Made by a program: the position numbers and the translations under genes. The notes under the pieces were generated by a model. That model was given only the letters and a program-made list of their open reading frames with translations. It did no database searches and was not told the origin of the DNA. Positions 54,404 to 63,106 of a stretch of DNA of 64,000 bases are shown here, piece after piece. This stretch comes from Winogradskyella psychrotolerans RS-3 (GTDB taxonomy: Bacteria > Bacteroidota > Bacteroidia > Flavobacteriales > Flavobacteriaceae), in the NCBI RefSeq assembly GCF_000427335.1, contig NZ_ATMR01000042.1, positions 49,661 to 113,660 of the forward strand, written 5' to 3'. Every line of letters begins with the position of its first letter. The first letter of the stretch is position 1.

Positions 54404-55933
54404 CTAATGTTTAAAATGACGTGTTCCTGTCATAACCATAGCTACGTTATTTTCATTGCAGTAGTCTATACTTAATTGGTCTTTTATAGAACCTCCTGGT
54501 TGTATTACTGCAGTTATACCAGCATTATCTGCAATCTCTACACAGTCTGGAAACGGGAAAAATGCATCACTCGCCATTACCGATCCTTTTAAATCAAATT
54601 TAAAGGATTGAGCTTTGTGAATCGCTTGGTTTAAGGCATCAACACGACTGGTCTGACCTGTTCCGCTAGCACATAACTGTTTGTTCTTTACTAAAACGAT
54701 TGTATTAGATTTTGTGTGTTTACAAATTTTTGATGCAAATATTAAATCGTCTAACTCATTTGAAGTTGCCGTTGTTTTTGTAACTGGTTTTAAACCTTCA
54801 AGTGTGTCTGTAATATTGTTTCTATCTTGAACTAAAACACCATTCAAACAACTTCTAACGTTGGTTTGTGGCATCTCTATATCTTTTAAAATTAAAAGGA
54901 TTCTGTTTTTCTTTCCTTTTAATATTTCTAAAGCTTCAGGTGCAAATGAAGGCGCGATTACGACCTCACAGAATAATTTATGAATCTCTTCAGCAGTGGC
55001 TACATCAATTTCAGAATTACTAATTAAAACTCCTCCAAAAGCTGAAACAGGATCGCCTGCTAAAGCATCTACATAAGCTTGGTGTAAGGTGTCGCGTTGA
55101 GCTAAACCACAAGCGTTATTGTGTTTTAAAACAGCAAATGTTGGTGCATCGTTTTTAAATTCTAACATTAAGTTTACGGCCGCATCAACATCTAAAAGGT
55201 TATTGTAGCTTAATTCCTTTCCATGTAATTTTGTGAAAATTTCATCAAAATCTCCGAAGAAAAAGCCTTTTTGATGGGGGTTTTCACCATAGCGTAAAAC
55301 TTTACCATTATTTTCTGATATTTTTAAAGTCGGAATTTCTTGGTTTTTATTGAAGTAATTGAAAATTGCAGAATCATAGTGAGACGATACATTAAATGCT
55401 TTTGCCGCAAATTGTTTTCTATCATCTTCTGATGTTTCACCGTTTTTAGTTTCTAATAACTCTAAAAAATCAGCATAGTCATCAACAGAAGAAACACAAG
55501 TAACATCGGCATAGTTTTTAGCTGCTGCTCTAATTAGAGAAATACCTCCAATATCAATTTTTTCGATAATATCTTGGTTGCTCGCTCCAGAAGCAACTGT
55601 TTTTTCAAAAGGATATAAATCAACGATTACTACGTCGATTTGTGGAATATCAAATTCTTTCAATTCAGCAATATCACCTTCGTGGTTCTGACGGTTCAAA
55701 ATACCTCCAAAAACTTTAGGATGTAATGTTTTTACGCGTCCGCCAAGTATAGACGGATACGATGTTACATCTTCGACTGGTACGACGTTGATGCCTAAGT
55801 CTTTAATGAATTTCTCAGTGCCTCCTGTGGAATAAATCGTAACGTTGAGGTCGTTTAATTTTTTTACGATTGGTGCTAATCCATCTTTACTAAATACAGA
55901 AATTAGTGCTGATGAAATGGTTTTGTTATTCAT
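54404..55933 (-). CDS. purH: Bifunctional AICAR formyltransferase / IMP cyclohydrolase
   Basis: Last two steps of IMP synthesis. The protein (509 residues from the ATG at 55933, MNNKTISSALIS) has the IMP-cyclohydrolase N-terminus with YSTGGTEKFIKD and VTSYPSILGGRVKTLHPKV. The transformylase domain contains LKHNNACGLA and ends in MVMTGTRHFKH. The frame runs upstream to 55978, but the promoter box at 55960-55967 lies inside that part. It is transcribed alone. Confidence 0.97.
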   Translation of the reverse strand: MNNKTISSALISVFSKDGLAPIVKKLNDLNVTIYSTGGTEKFIKDLGINVVPVEDVTSYPSILGGRVKTLHPKVFGGILNRQNHEGDIAELKEFDIPQIDVVIVDLYPFEKTVASGASNQDIIEKIDIGGISLIRAAAKNYADVTCVSSVDDYADFLELLETKNGETSEDDRKQFAAKAFNVSSHYDSAIFNYFNKNQEIPTLKISENNGKVLRYGENPHQKGFFFGDFDEIFTKLHGKELSYNNLLDVDAAVNLMLEFKNDAPTFAVLKHNNACGLAQRDTLHQAYVDALAGDPVSAFGGVLISNSEIDVATAEEIHKLFCEVVIAPSFAPEALEILKGKKNRILLILKDIEMPQTNVRSCLNGVLVQDRNNITDTLEGLKPVTKTTATSNELDDLIFASKICKHTKSNTIVLVKNKQLCASGTGQTSRVDALNQAIHKAQSFKFDLKGSVMASDAFFPFPDCVEIADNAGITAVIQPGGSIKDQLSIDYCNENNVAMVMTGTRHFKH

Positions 55934-55959
55934 AATGTTGTGTTGTGGTTTAGATGCTG

Positions 55960-55967
55960 CAAAAGTA
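55960..55967 (-). promoter_or_regulatory. Predicted -7 promoter box for purH
   Basis: TACTTTTG on the minus strand, 27 nt upstream of the ATG at 55933, full TAnnTTTG match. Supports the shorter start. Confidence 0.55.
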
Positions 55968-56077
55968 CGGATATTCAAAAAGAAAATCTCGATGCAAAAA
56001 CTAGTTTCTTTAAGTTTTTTGTAACAATATAGTGTTGAAAACGTCCTATCTTTAAAATGTTTAAAAACAAACCTTGC

Positions 56078-57331
56078 ATGCTGGTCTATTTACGTTTACT
56101 AAAAGAGAGTTTTTCATTCGCTATAAATGCACTTCGTACTAATAAACTCAGGACATTCTTGTCGCTTTTAGGAGTTACGGTTGGGATATTTTCTATTATA
56201 GCTGTGTTGGCAGCCGTAGATTCACTTGATAAAACCATTCAAGGTCAATTAAGTTCGTTGGATAGTAATACCATGTATTTGGCTAATATGTCTTTTGGAC
56301 CAACAGATGTGCCACGTTGGCAAAGAGAAACCTTTGATGAGGTGTCTTTTAATGAATACAAAACTATAAAATTGTCTATAGCTGATGCAGAGCATGTGGC
56401 TTTACAGTTATTTGTAAAACGTGAAAATATTAGATACGAATCGGAATTGGTAAGTAGTGTTAATACGGTTGTGGTATCACATGAGTTTATCGATATTCAG
56501 GTTATGGAATTTGAAAAAGGCCGTTTTTATAACGAATCCGAATCTAATTCTGGAAGACCTGTTGTAGTTATTGGTTCTGAGATTTCAAAATCACTTTTTG
56601 GAGAACTTGAGCCTATTGGAAAAAAAGTGCGCCTTTATGGTCAGAAATTTACGGTTATTGGAGTCGTTAAAAAAGAAGGCTCAGGCTTATTTGGAGATAG
56701 TAATGATGTTTCTATTTTTCTTCCTGCTAATTATGTGAGAAATAGATATGGAGATAATAATCCATTTATGAAGTATATCGTTATAATTAAGCCAGAAAAA
56801 GATGCTGATATTGAAGGTGTAAAAGCTGAAATTACTCAAGTAATGCGTAATAAAAGAGGCTTAAAGCCAGATGAAATAGATACATTTTTTATAAGTGTTA
56901 TTTCTGGTTTACAAGATGTTATAGATACGATTATTGGAAGTCTAAACTTAATCGGGTGGGTTATTAGTGGTTTTTCTCTTTTAGTTGGAGGTTTCGGAAT
57001 TGCCAATATTATGTTTGTAAGCGTTAAGGAGCGTACTAATCTTATAGGTATTCAGAAGTCCTTAGGTGCTAAGAATAAGTTTATACTATTTCAGTTTTTA
57101 TTTGAAGCGGTTATACTCGCTGTAGTTGGTGGATTGGTAGGATTGTTTTTAGTGTGGATAGGAACTATAATTGGAAGTAATCTTACCGAAGATTTTGAAT
57201 TTGTGCTTTCACCTCAAAATATGGCACTTGGATTTTTTATATCTTCTATAATAGGTTTGATTTCTGGAGTGATACCTGCATTAACGGCATCACGATTAGA
57301 TCCTGTAGAGGCTATACGAACTGGAATGTAA
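56078..57331 (+). CDS. ABC transporter permease (MacB/FtsX type)
   Basis: An inner-membrane permease of the MacB family, with an N-terminal helix (LGVTVGIFSIIAVLAAV), a large periplasmic domain (residues 55-270), and three C-terminal helices forming the FtsX domain (GGFGIANIMFVSVKERTNLIG, KSLGAKNKFILFQFLFEA). It lacks its own ATPase, which must be encoded elsewhere. The ATG at 56078 is preferred over 56057 because a TAnnTTT(A) box at 56046-56053 ends 3 nt before the earlier one. It may export peptides or lipoproteins, but the substrate is unknown. Confidence 0.9.
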   Translation: MLVYLRLLKESFSFAINALRTNKLRTFLSLLGVTVGIFSIIAVLAAVDSLDKTIQGQLSSLDSNTMYLANMSFGPTDVPRWQRETFDEVSFNEYKTIKLSIADAEHVALQLFVKRENIRYESELVSSVNTVVVSHEFIDIQVMEFEKGRFYNESESNSGRPVVVIGSEISKSLFGELEPIGKKVRLYGQKFTVIGVVKKEGSGLFGDSNDVSIFLPANYVRNRYGDNNPFMKYIVIIKPEKDADIEGVKAEITQVMRNKRGLKPDEIDTFFISVISGLQDVIDTIIGSLNLIGWVISGFSLLVGGFGIANIMFVSVKERTNLIGIQKSLGAKNKFILFQFLFEAVILAVVGGLVGLFLVWIGTIIGSNLTEDFEFVLSPQNMALGFFISSIIGLISGVIPALTASRLDPVEAIRTGM

Positions 57332-57420
57332 TTTCGTACGACCTCAATATTTAATATATAATTTCTAAAAGAATCTTTATTGGATAACCTTTACTCAGTT
57401 TAACTATTGTTATTATGGTT

Positions 57421-57879
57421 TTATTTTAATAAAGAAGAAACTTCTTTACAAACAAACTCTAAAAAGCGCTCGTCTGCTTCTGTAAAAGGATCTGGTGTAT
57501 TAGAGTCAATATCTATTTGACCTACATTTTCATTATTTAGAAAAATAGGAATCACAATTTCAGCTTTAACTGTAATACTACAAGCGATATAATTATCTTG
57601 AGCAGTCACATCTGGAACCACAAAATTTTGATTACTTATAGCCACTTGCCCACAAATACCTTTTCCAAACGGAATTATGATATGATCTGTTGGCTCACCA
57701 ACGTATGGTCCTAATTTTAATTCGTCTTTGTCTCCATTTTTAAAGTAAAAACCAACCCAATTATAATAACTTATATTTGCTTCGAGAGTTTCGCAAATCT
57801 TTAATAGGCGTTGATCAACACTAAGGTTGTCTTGTGCTACAATCGATTTTATTTCAGGTTTTAAGTCGTGTAAATTCAT
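57421..57879 (-). CDS. GAF domain protein (free methionine sulfoxide reductase-like)
   Basis: A 152-residue single GAF domain, similar to free-methionine-(R)-sulfoxide reductases. IIPFGKGICGQVAISNQ and YIACSITVKAEIVIPIF carry two of the three family cysteines (GICG and YIAC). The third, in front of the IPFG segment, is missing (PTDHIIIPFG). The catalytic mechanism may thus differ, or it may be only a ligand sensor. The start is taken at 57879 (MNLHDLKPEI) because a promoter box lies at 57899-57906, inside the longer frame. Confidence 0.85.
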   Translation of the reverse strand: MNLHDLKPEIKSIVAQDNLSVDQRLLKICETLEANISYYNWVGFYFKNGDKDELKLGPYVGEPTDHIIIPFGKGICGQVAISNQNFVVPDVTAQDNYIACSITVKAEIVIPIFLNNENVGQIDIDSNTPDPFTEADERFLEFVCKEVSSLLK

Positions 57880-57898
57880 AGGTGTAAAAAACTTTTTG

Positions 57899-57906
57899 CA
57901 AAAGTA
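57899..57906 (-). promoter_or_regulatory. Predicted -7 promoter box for the GAF gene
   Basis: TACTTTTG on the minus strand, 20 nt upstream of the ATG at 57879, full TAnnTTTG match. Confidence 0.55.
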
Positions 57907-57971
57907 TCTAAAATACACTGTTTTAAAATGCGGTTTTTATAAATTTAACAACAAACTAACATTAGGAATTT

Positions 57972-58523
57972 TTGAAGGCGCTTTTAGTAAAATATAAATC
58001 TGTAATCCGTTTTATCGTTACTTTTTTGGCGGTATATGGTGTTTTGACTATTGGTTATAATGTGTACTTAAATGTATCTCATGGTTCTGTGTTTTACCCA
58101 GATTATTTAACCAATTTGGTAGCGGAACAAACCAATGCTTTATTAAATGGTTTGGGTTATGAAGCGAGTATTACGCCACATCCCAATGAACCTTCAATGA
58201 AAATTATTATCAATGGAAAATACGTAGCTCGTGTTATAGAAGGTTGTAACGCTATAAGTATTATCATTTTGTTTTTATCTTTTATAGTCGCTTTTGCAGG
58301 CAAGCTTAAAACCACTTTATTATATGGGTTAGCTGGTAGTATTATTATTTATGCTTTCAATTTAATTCGAATTGTAATTTTATCAGTAGGACTCTATCAT
58401 TACCCTTGGAGAAGAGAGATTTTGCATACCGTTATTTTTCCAATGTTAATTTATGGTACTGTTTTTTTGCTTTGGATGGTTTGGGTGAATCGATTTTCTA
58501 AAAAAGCGAAGTCGAATGCGTAA
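57972..58523 (+). CDS. xrtF: Exosortase family protein XrtF
   Basis: A multi-pass membrane cysteine transpeptidase-like enzyme that processes C-terminally tagged surface proteins. The 183-residue protein has about five helices and the invariant catalytic triad C92 (VIEGCNAISI), R133 (NLIRIVIL) and H152 (ILHTVIFPMLI). It is the small XrtF form found in Flavobacteriia. The start is TTG at 57972. The next gene overlaps by 8 nt. No recognisable tagged substrate is in the window. Confidence 0.95.
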   Translation: MKALLVKYKSVIRFIVTFLAVYGVLTIGYNVYLNVSHGSVFYPDYLTNLVAEQTNALLNGLGYEASITPHPNEPSMKIIINGKYVARVIEGCNAISIIILFLSFIVAFAGKLKTTLLYGLAGSIIIYAFNLIRIVILSVGLYHYPWRREILHTVIFPMLIYGTVFLLWMVWVNRFSKKAKSNA

Positions 58524-58944
58524 ATTAATCACCTATAGTTTCGTCGGAGTATTGCTACTGTTCTTAATCTTAATTAGGGCTTATGAAGACGTGCTATTTT
58601 ACGATCCGTATTTAACGTTTTTTGAAAATGATTATTTGTATTTGGATAGTCCAAGACGAGAAATAGCAAAGCTAGTCTTGTTTACAACTATACGTTATGT
58701 TTTAAATACTATAATCTCTTTGGGGATTTTGTATCTCATTTTTAAAGATAAAAGTATTGTCAAGTTTTCTGTATTGATTTTTGCCGTGGCTTATGTTTTA
58801 TTGCTGATTCCATTTTTATATTTTGTTATAAACCCTAATCAGGAAGATTACTATCTGTTCTTCAATATTAGACGTTTTTTAATTCAACCTATTGGCTTAA
58901 TTCTACTTTTTCCGGCTTTCTATTACTATAAATTGAATCGTTAA
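58516..58944 (+). CDS. Exosortase F system-associated membrane protein
   Basis: A 142-residue protein with four membrane helices, recognisable as the usual partner of XrtF by its position (8-nt overlap), size and segments such as ARREIAKLVLFTTIRYVLN-type in residues 50-66 and YYLFFNIRRFLIQPIGLI near the end. Its role is unknown; the pair is conserved in Flavobacteriia. Confidence 0.88.
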   Translation: MRKLITYSFVGVLLLFLILIRAYEDVLFYDPYLTFFENDYLYLDSPRREIAKLVLFTTIRYVLNTIISLGILYLIFKDKSIVKFSVLIFAVAYVLLLIPFLYFVINPNQEDYYLFFNIRRFLIQPIGLILLFPAFYYYKLNR

Positions 58945-58993
58945 TAATTTATCAATAGCATATTATAATTCAATATTTTCGTAAATTCGTGCT

Positions 58994-59407
58994 GTGAAAT
59001 TTTCATACCTACATAAAACAATTTCTTTCGCATTATCATTTTTGGTATTGTTCTCTACATTATCATTAACTATTGATAAGCATTTTTGTGGCGATGTTTT
59101 AATTGATGTTGCAATCTTTTCCGAAAGTAAAAATTGTGGAATGGATATTTCAAAAACGGAACAGACAGACGTCATTGAAAAAAGCTGTTGTAAAAATGAA
59201 ATAGATGTCATTGAAGGCCCTTCAGATTTAACTATCAATTCTTTTGAAGACCTAGAATTTAGTTTACAACAGGTCTTATTTGCCTATAGTTATTCTTACA
59301 TCAATCTTTTTGAAGGATTGCCAAGCTTGGTCATCCCTCATAGTGATTACTTACCACCAACATTAGTTGAAGATATTCATCTCTTAGATGAAGTTTACCT
59401 TATTTGA
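58994..59407 (+). CDS. HYC_CC_PP family protein
   Basis: A 137-residue exported protein named for its motifs, all seen here: HFC in IDKHFCGDV (start), CC in KSCCKNE, and PP in YLPPTLVEDI. The N-terminus is a signal or anchor helix (FALSFLVLFSTLSL). The family sits beside TonB receptors and heavy-metal domain proteins, as here, so a metal-handling role is likely. Start is GTG at 58994. It is the first gene of a three-gene run. Confidence 0.9.
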   Translation: MKFSYLHKTISFALSFLVLFSTLSLTIDKHFCGDVLIDVAIFSESKNCGMDISKTEQTDVIEKSCCKNEIDVIEGPSDLTINSFEDLEFSLQQVLFAYSYSYINLFEGLPSLVIPHSDYLPPTLVEDIHLLDEVYLI

Positions 59408-59479
59408 TTCAGTTATAACCCTTAATAAAAAAGGATGCACATATTTATGTGTAAATAGTTATACCTGAAATTCAAACAA

Positions 59480-61717
59480 ATGAAAAAATATTTATTTATA
59501 AAATTTATGTTCTTGTCGCTAGTGTTATCTGCGCAAGAGCAATTAAAAGGCGTCATTTTAGAAACAAGCAGCGGAAAAGAAATGCCATTATCTGGCGCAA
59601 ATGTATATTGGTTAGATTCGTCAATAGGAGCCATTACTGCTGAAGATGGCACCTTTACTTTACCATATAAGTTTTCATATAACGAATTAGTTATTAGTTA
59701 TGTGGGGTTTAAAACGGATACGGTAATCGTAGATGAAAACAAGTTTATTAAACATGTTCTCCAAGCAAGTGATGAGCTAGATGCTGTAGAGATTACATCG
59801 CGTAAGCAAGCGACACGAAAATCGTACTTACAAGCATCAAATACGTTTACCGTCACAAGCGATGAACTATTAAAAGCAGCATGTTGTAACTTGGCTGAAA
59901 GTTTTGAAACTAACCCGTCAATCGACGTTAACTTTGCCGATGCTGTTACTGGGACTCGACAAATAAAAATGTTGGGTTTGACCTCACCTTACATACTAAT
60001 TGCAACCGAGAACATTCCGGCTATTAGAGGAGCATCTCAAGCTTATGGTTTAAGTTTTATTCCTGGGACTTGGGTAGAAAGTATTCAAATTACCAAAGGT
60101 ACAGGTAGTGTCGTTAATGGTTTTGAAAGTATTGCAGGACAAATAAATGCAGAGCTCGTTAAACCTACAACAGATGATAACTTATTTGTGAATCTTTATG
60201 GTGGTTCTAACGAACGCTTAGAACTTAACACACATTTCAACACCAAAGTATCTGAGAAGTGGAGTACAGGGTTGTATTTACACGGAAATACACATCAAAA
60301 AAAGCACGATGTTAATGATGATGGTTTTATGGATATGCCAATCTATAACCAGATTAATATAATGAACCGTTGGCAATACACCAATCCTGAAAAAGGCTTC
60401 GTTTCTTTTATTAATTTGAAATACTTAAATGATGAAAAACAAGCTGGTCAAGTCAATTTTAATCCTGAAACAGATCGCGGAACAACTAATTTCTGGGGAA
60501 GTGAAATTAATTCAGAACGCTTTGAGGTAACTACAAAATTAGGTTACGTGAATCCTGAAATTCCGTATCAAAATCTTGGGCTTCAAATGGCATTTAGCCA
60601 CCATAATCAAGACTCATATTTTGGGTTGAATCTTTATGATATTGAACATAATAGTTTTTATTCCAATTTAATTTATAGTTCCATTATTGGAGATTCTCGT
60701 CACAAGGTAAAAACAGGATTAAGTTTTACCTATGATCATTTTGATGAGCTTGTAAACACTACTAATTTTGAAAGAGTAGAGAACTCTGTTGGAGGTTTCT
60801 TTGAGTATGCATACGATAATTTAGATAAACTAACCATGACGGCTGGTGTGCGTGTGGATCAGCACAATAGATTAGGCTTTTTTGTAACACCGCGTTTTCA
60901 TTTACGATATACGCCTTGGGAAAAGTCAGCCTTAAGATTCTCAATAGGAAGAGGGAAGCGAAGTGCTAATATTTTCGCTGAAAACCAAAATATGTTTGCG
61001 AGCTCGAGACAAATCAACATTTTAAATTCAGGTGGGAAAATTTATGGATTAGATCCAGAAATTGCATGGAATTATGGTGTAAGCTATTTACAAGGTTTTA
61101 ATCTGTTTGATAGAAAGGCAGATGTAACTTTTGATTTTTATAGAACTGATTTTCAAAACCAAGTTGTTGTAGATTGGGAGAATCAGTATGAAGTCAATTT
61201 TTATAATTTAGAAGGAGATAGTTATGCTAATAGTTTTCAATTTGAATTTAATTATAATGTTTTTGAACATTTCGATTTACGAATGGCTTACAAGTATTAT
61301 GATATTCAAACGGATTATACTTCTGGTAAATTAGAAAAGCCTTTAGTGCCAAAGCATCGTTTATTTGCAAATACGTCTTACGAGACTGAAGTCAAAACTA
61401 ACGGTGCACATTGGAAATTTGACGCCACCTATAATTGGTTAAGTGCGCAGCGTTTTCCAAATACGCAATTAAGCACTCCTCAATTTCAACTGGCTGATGA
61501 AACACCAACTGTAGGAACGTTAAACTTGCAAGTCACCAAAGTGTTTTCTCCAAAATTTGAAGTATATTTAGGAGGGGAAAATGTAACCAATGTGAGACAA
61601 GACGACCCTATTGTAAGTCCAGATAATCCATTTGGTTCAAATTTTGATAGTAATTTTGTGTATGGTCCAATTTTTGGAAGTCTATATTATGCAGGCTTAC
61701 GATTTAGAATACAGTAG
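59480..61717 (+). CDS. TonB-dependent receptor, probably for a metal
   Basis: A 745-residue outer-membrane protein. Signal peptide (MKKYLFIKFMFLSLVLSAQ), then a CarboxypepD_reg-like domain (LKGVILETSSGKEMPLSGAN), then the plug with EITSRKQA, and a 22-strand barrel ending in LYYAGLRFRIQ with a C-terminal aromatic-rich strand. The plug begins with LLKAACCNLAESFETN, a CC pair (C135-C136) typical of receptors in this context. Neighbours are HYC_CC_PP upstream and an HMA-domain protein downstream. Copper or another thiophilic metal is the likely ligand; this is an inference. Confidence 0.9.
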   Translation: MKKYLFIKFMFLSLVLSAQEQLKGVILETSSGKEMPLSGANVYWLDSSIGAITAEDGTFTLPYKFSYNELVISYVGFKTDTVIVDENKFIKHVLQASDELDAVEITSRKQATRKSYLQASNTFTVTSDELLKAACCNLAESFETNPSIDVNFADAVTGTRQIKMLGLTSPYILIATENIPAIRGASQAYGLSFIPGTWVESIQITKGTGSVVNGFESIAGQINAELVKPTTDDNLFVNLYGGSNERLELNTHFNTKVSEKWSTGLYLHGNTHQKKHDVNDDGFMDMPIYNQINIMNRWQYTNPEKGFVSFINLKYLNDEKQAGQVNFNPETDRGTTNFWGSEINSERFEVTTKLGYVNPEIPYQNLGLQMAFSHHNQDSYFGLNLYDIEHNSFYSNLIYSSIIGDSRHKVKTGLSFTYDHFDELVNTTNFERVENSVGGFFEYAYDNLDKLTMTAGVRVDQHNRLGFFVTPRFHLRYTPWEKSALRFSIGRGKRSANIFAENQNMFASSRQINILNSGGKIYGLDPEIAWNYGVSYLQGFNLFDRKADVTFDFYRTDFQNQVVVDWENQYEVNFYNLEGDSYANSFQFEFNYNVFEHFDLRMAYKYYDIQTDYTSGKLEKPLVPKHRLFANTSYETEVKTNGAHWKFDATYNWLSAQRFPNTQLSTPQFQLADETPTVGTLNLQVTKVFSPKFEVYLGGENVTNVRQDDPIVSPDNPFGSNFDSNFVYGPIFGSLYYAGLRFRIQ

Positions 61718-61783
61718 CGAATTGCAGAAGAAGTGTCCCTGAAAATTCGGGATTATAAATAGAAATTAAATTTAATATGAATA

Positions 61784-61807
61784 GATTCCTGCTTCTGCAG
61801 GAATGAC
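61784..61807. repeat. TTCCTGC palindrome between TonB receptor and HMA genes
   Basis: GATTCCTGC-N4-GCAGGAATGAC, the inverted-orientation copy of the element found in the kynurenine region, in the 105-nt gap before the HMA gene. Confidence 0.8.
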
Positions 61808-61822
61808 AAAAAACAAAACAAG

Positions 61823-62194
61823 ATGAAAAAAGTAATTTTAATATTTACATTATTAGTAATGACATTAGCTTTTGCACAAGACAAAAACAAAAAAGCAAGC
61901 ATAGAAGTAGATGGTGTGTGTGGTATGTGCAAAGAACGCATAGAAAAAGCAGCCATTAGAACCAAAGGTGTAAAATCTGCAGTATGGAATGTTGATACAC
62001 ACGAGTTAAAATTGATCTTCGATGAGCGTAAAACAGATGTGAAAACCATTTCTAAAAGTGTAGCTACTGTTGGCCATGATACCAAGGAAATTAAAGCAAC
62101 TGATGAACAATATCATTCTGTGCATGCTTGCTGTCTTTACCGAGATGAAGATGTTAAGAAAGACCATGAAAAAGGAAAAGAAGACGGAAAATAA
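61823..62194 (+). CDS. Periplasmic heavy-metal-associated (HMA) domain protein
   Basis: A 123-residue protein with a signal peptide (MKKVILIFTLLVMTLAFAQ) and one HMA domain with the metal-binding VDGVCGMCKERIEKAA (CxxC, about residues 33-37). The C-terminal tail is rich in K, D and E, with histidines and a CC pair (HSVHACCLYR). The CxxC site suggests copper or similar. It follows the TonB receptor and HYC_CC_PP genes and likely passes metal on in the periplasm. A terminator follows. Confidence 0.9.
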   Translation: MKKVILIFTLLVMTLAFAQDKNKKASIEVDGVCGMCKERIEKAAIRTKGVKSAVWNVDTHELKLIFDERKTDVKTISKSVATVGHDTKEIKATDEQYHSVHACCLYRDEDVKKDHEKGKEDGK

Positions 62195-62199
62195 AATAG

Positions 62200-62228
62200 A
62201 AGCCTGAATTTAGATTCAGGCTTTTTTT
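62200..62228 (+). terminator. Terminator after the HMA gene
   Basis: Stem AAGCCTGAAT/ATTCAGGCTT with a TTAG loop, followed by TTTTT. Confidence 0.9.
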
Positions 62229-62253
62229 ATGTTCTTTTTTTATTCTTATAAAA

Positions 62254-62472
62254 ATGAAAAATCTTTTATGGTCATTCGATAGTTTAGAAATTTCCAACGA
62301 AATTCGTGAAGTTCTTGTAAGGTTAGAATTAACTATTTTTGAATTATTAAGAATAGAGTATTGCTATATGGAAATAGACCAAATTATTGATGATATTTAC
62401 CCCCTAACAATTAAATCGAAACACTTAATAAAAGCGTCGATAATTGAAACTAAATGTCATTTTTATCATTAA
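62254..62472 (+). CDS. Unrecognised 72-residue protein
   Basis: A small, leucine- and isoleucine-rich acidic protein (EISNEIREVLVRLEL, EIDQIIDDIYPL). No signal peptide, membrane helix or known motif. It starts 26 nt after the HMA terminator. Codon use looks like its neighbours, but a chance frame in an AT-rich region cannot be ruled out. Confidence 0.4.
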   Translation: MKNLLWSFDSLEISNEIREVLVRLELTIFELLRIEYCYMEIDQIIDDIYPLTIKSKHLIKASIIETKCHFYH

Positions 62473-62582
62473 TTAAACGATCTCTTTAAATTGTTTAAGA
62501 TATTTGACCTTTAATAATATTTTTTTAAACCGGGACATTTAAAGTTGGATTTAGCTGTAAAAACATTTAAAAAAAATCAAGA

Positions 62583-62909
62583 ATGAATTGGATACTATTA
62601 ATAATTGCAGGACTTTTTGAAGTGGCCTTTGCAGCTTGTTTAGGAAAAGCTAAAGAGGCAACAGGAACTGAATCAACCTATTGGTATATCGGTTTCTTAG
62701 TTTGTTTAGTCGTAAGTATGTTGCTTCTTATAAAAGTGACACAAGTATTGCCTATTGGTACAGCATATGCGGTTTGGACGGGTATCGGTGCGGTCGGAAC
62801 TGTATTGGTTGGTATTTTGGTTTTTAAAGAACCAGCAACACTATGGCGGCTATTTTTCATTACAACATTAATTGCCTCAATTGTTGGTCTGAAGGTAGTT
62901 TCGCATTAA
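62583..62909 (+). CDS. SMR family efflux protein (SugE/Gdx-like)
   Basis: A 108-residue, four-helix small multidrug resistance transporter. Hallmarks: start MNWILLIIAGLFEVAFAACLGKA with the conserved glutamate in the first helix (E13), LPIGTAYAVWTGIGAVGTVL, and the C-terminal helix LFFITTLIASIVGLKVV. The SugE-type WxxK... layout points to guanidinium export (Gdx), but substrate cannot be fixed from sequence alone. No riboswitch is visible upstream. Confidence 0.92.
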   Translation: MNWILLIIAGLFEVAFAACLGKAKEATGTESTYWYIGFLVCLVVSMLLLIKVTQVLPIGTAYAVWTGIGAVGTVLVGILVFKEPATLWRLFFITTLIASIVGLKVVSH

Positions 62910-63106
62910 ACGTATAAATATGAATTCTTACTGATGATATTTTACTAAAAGCTTACTAAAAGATTTTTTTAGAATTAATGACGCTATGTTTTAAATTTAT
63001 TTTAAAACTGAATCAATCTCAATAATGAGTAATGTCACAACTTTTTATCCATGATTTGTGGTATCTTTCTTATCATTAAATGTTTAATTAAGCGCTGTCA
63101 AGGTTT

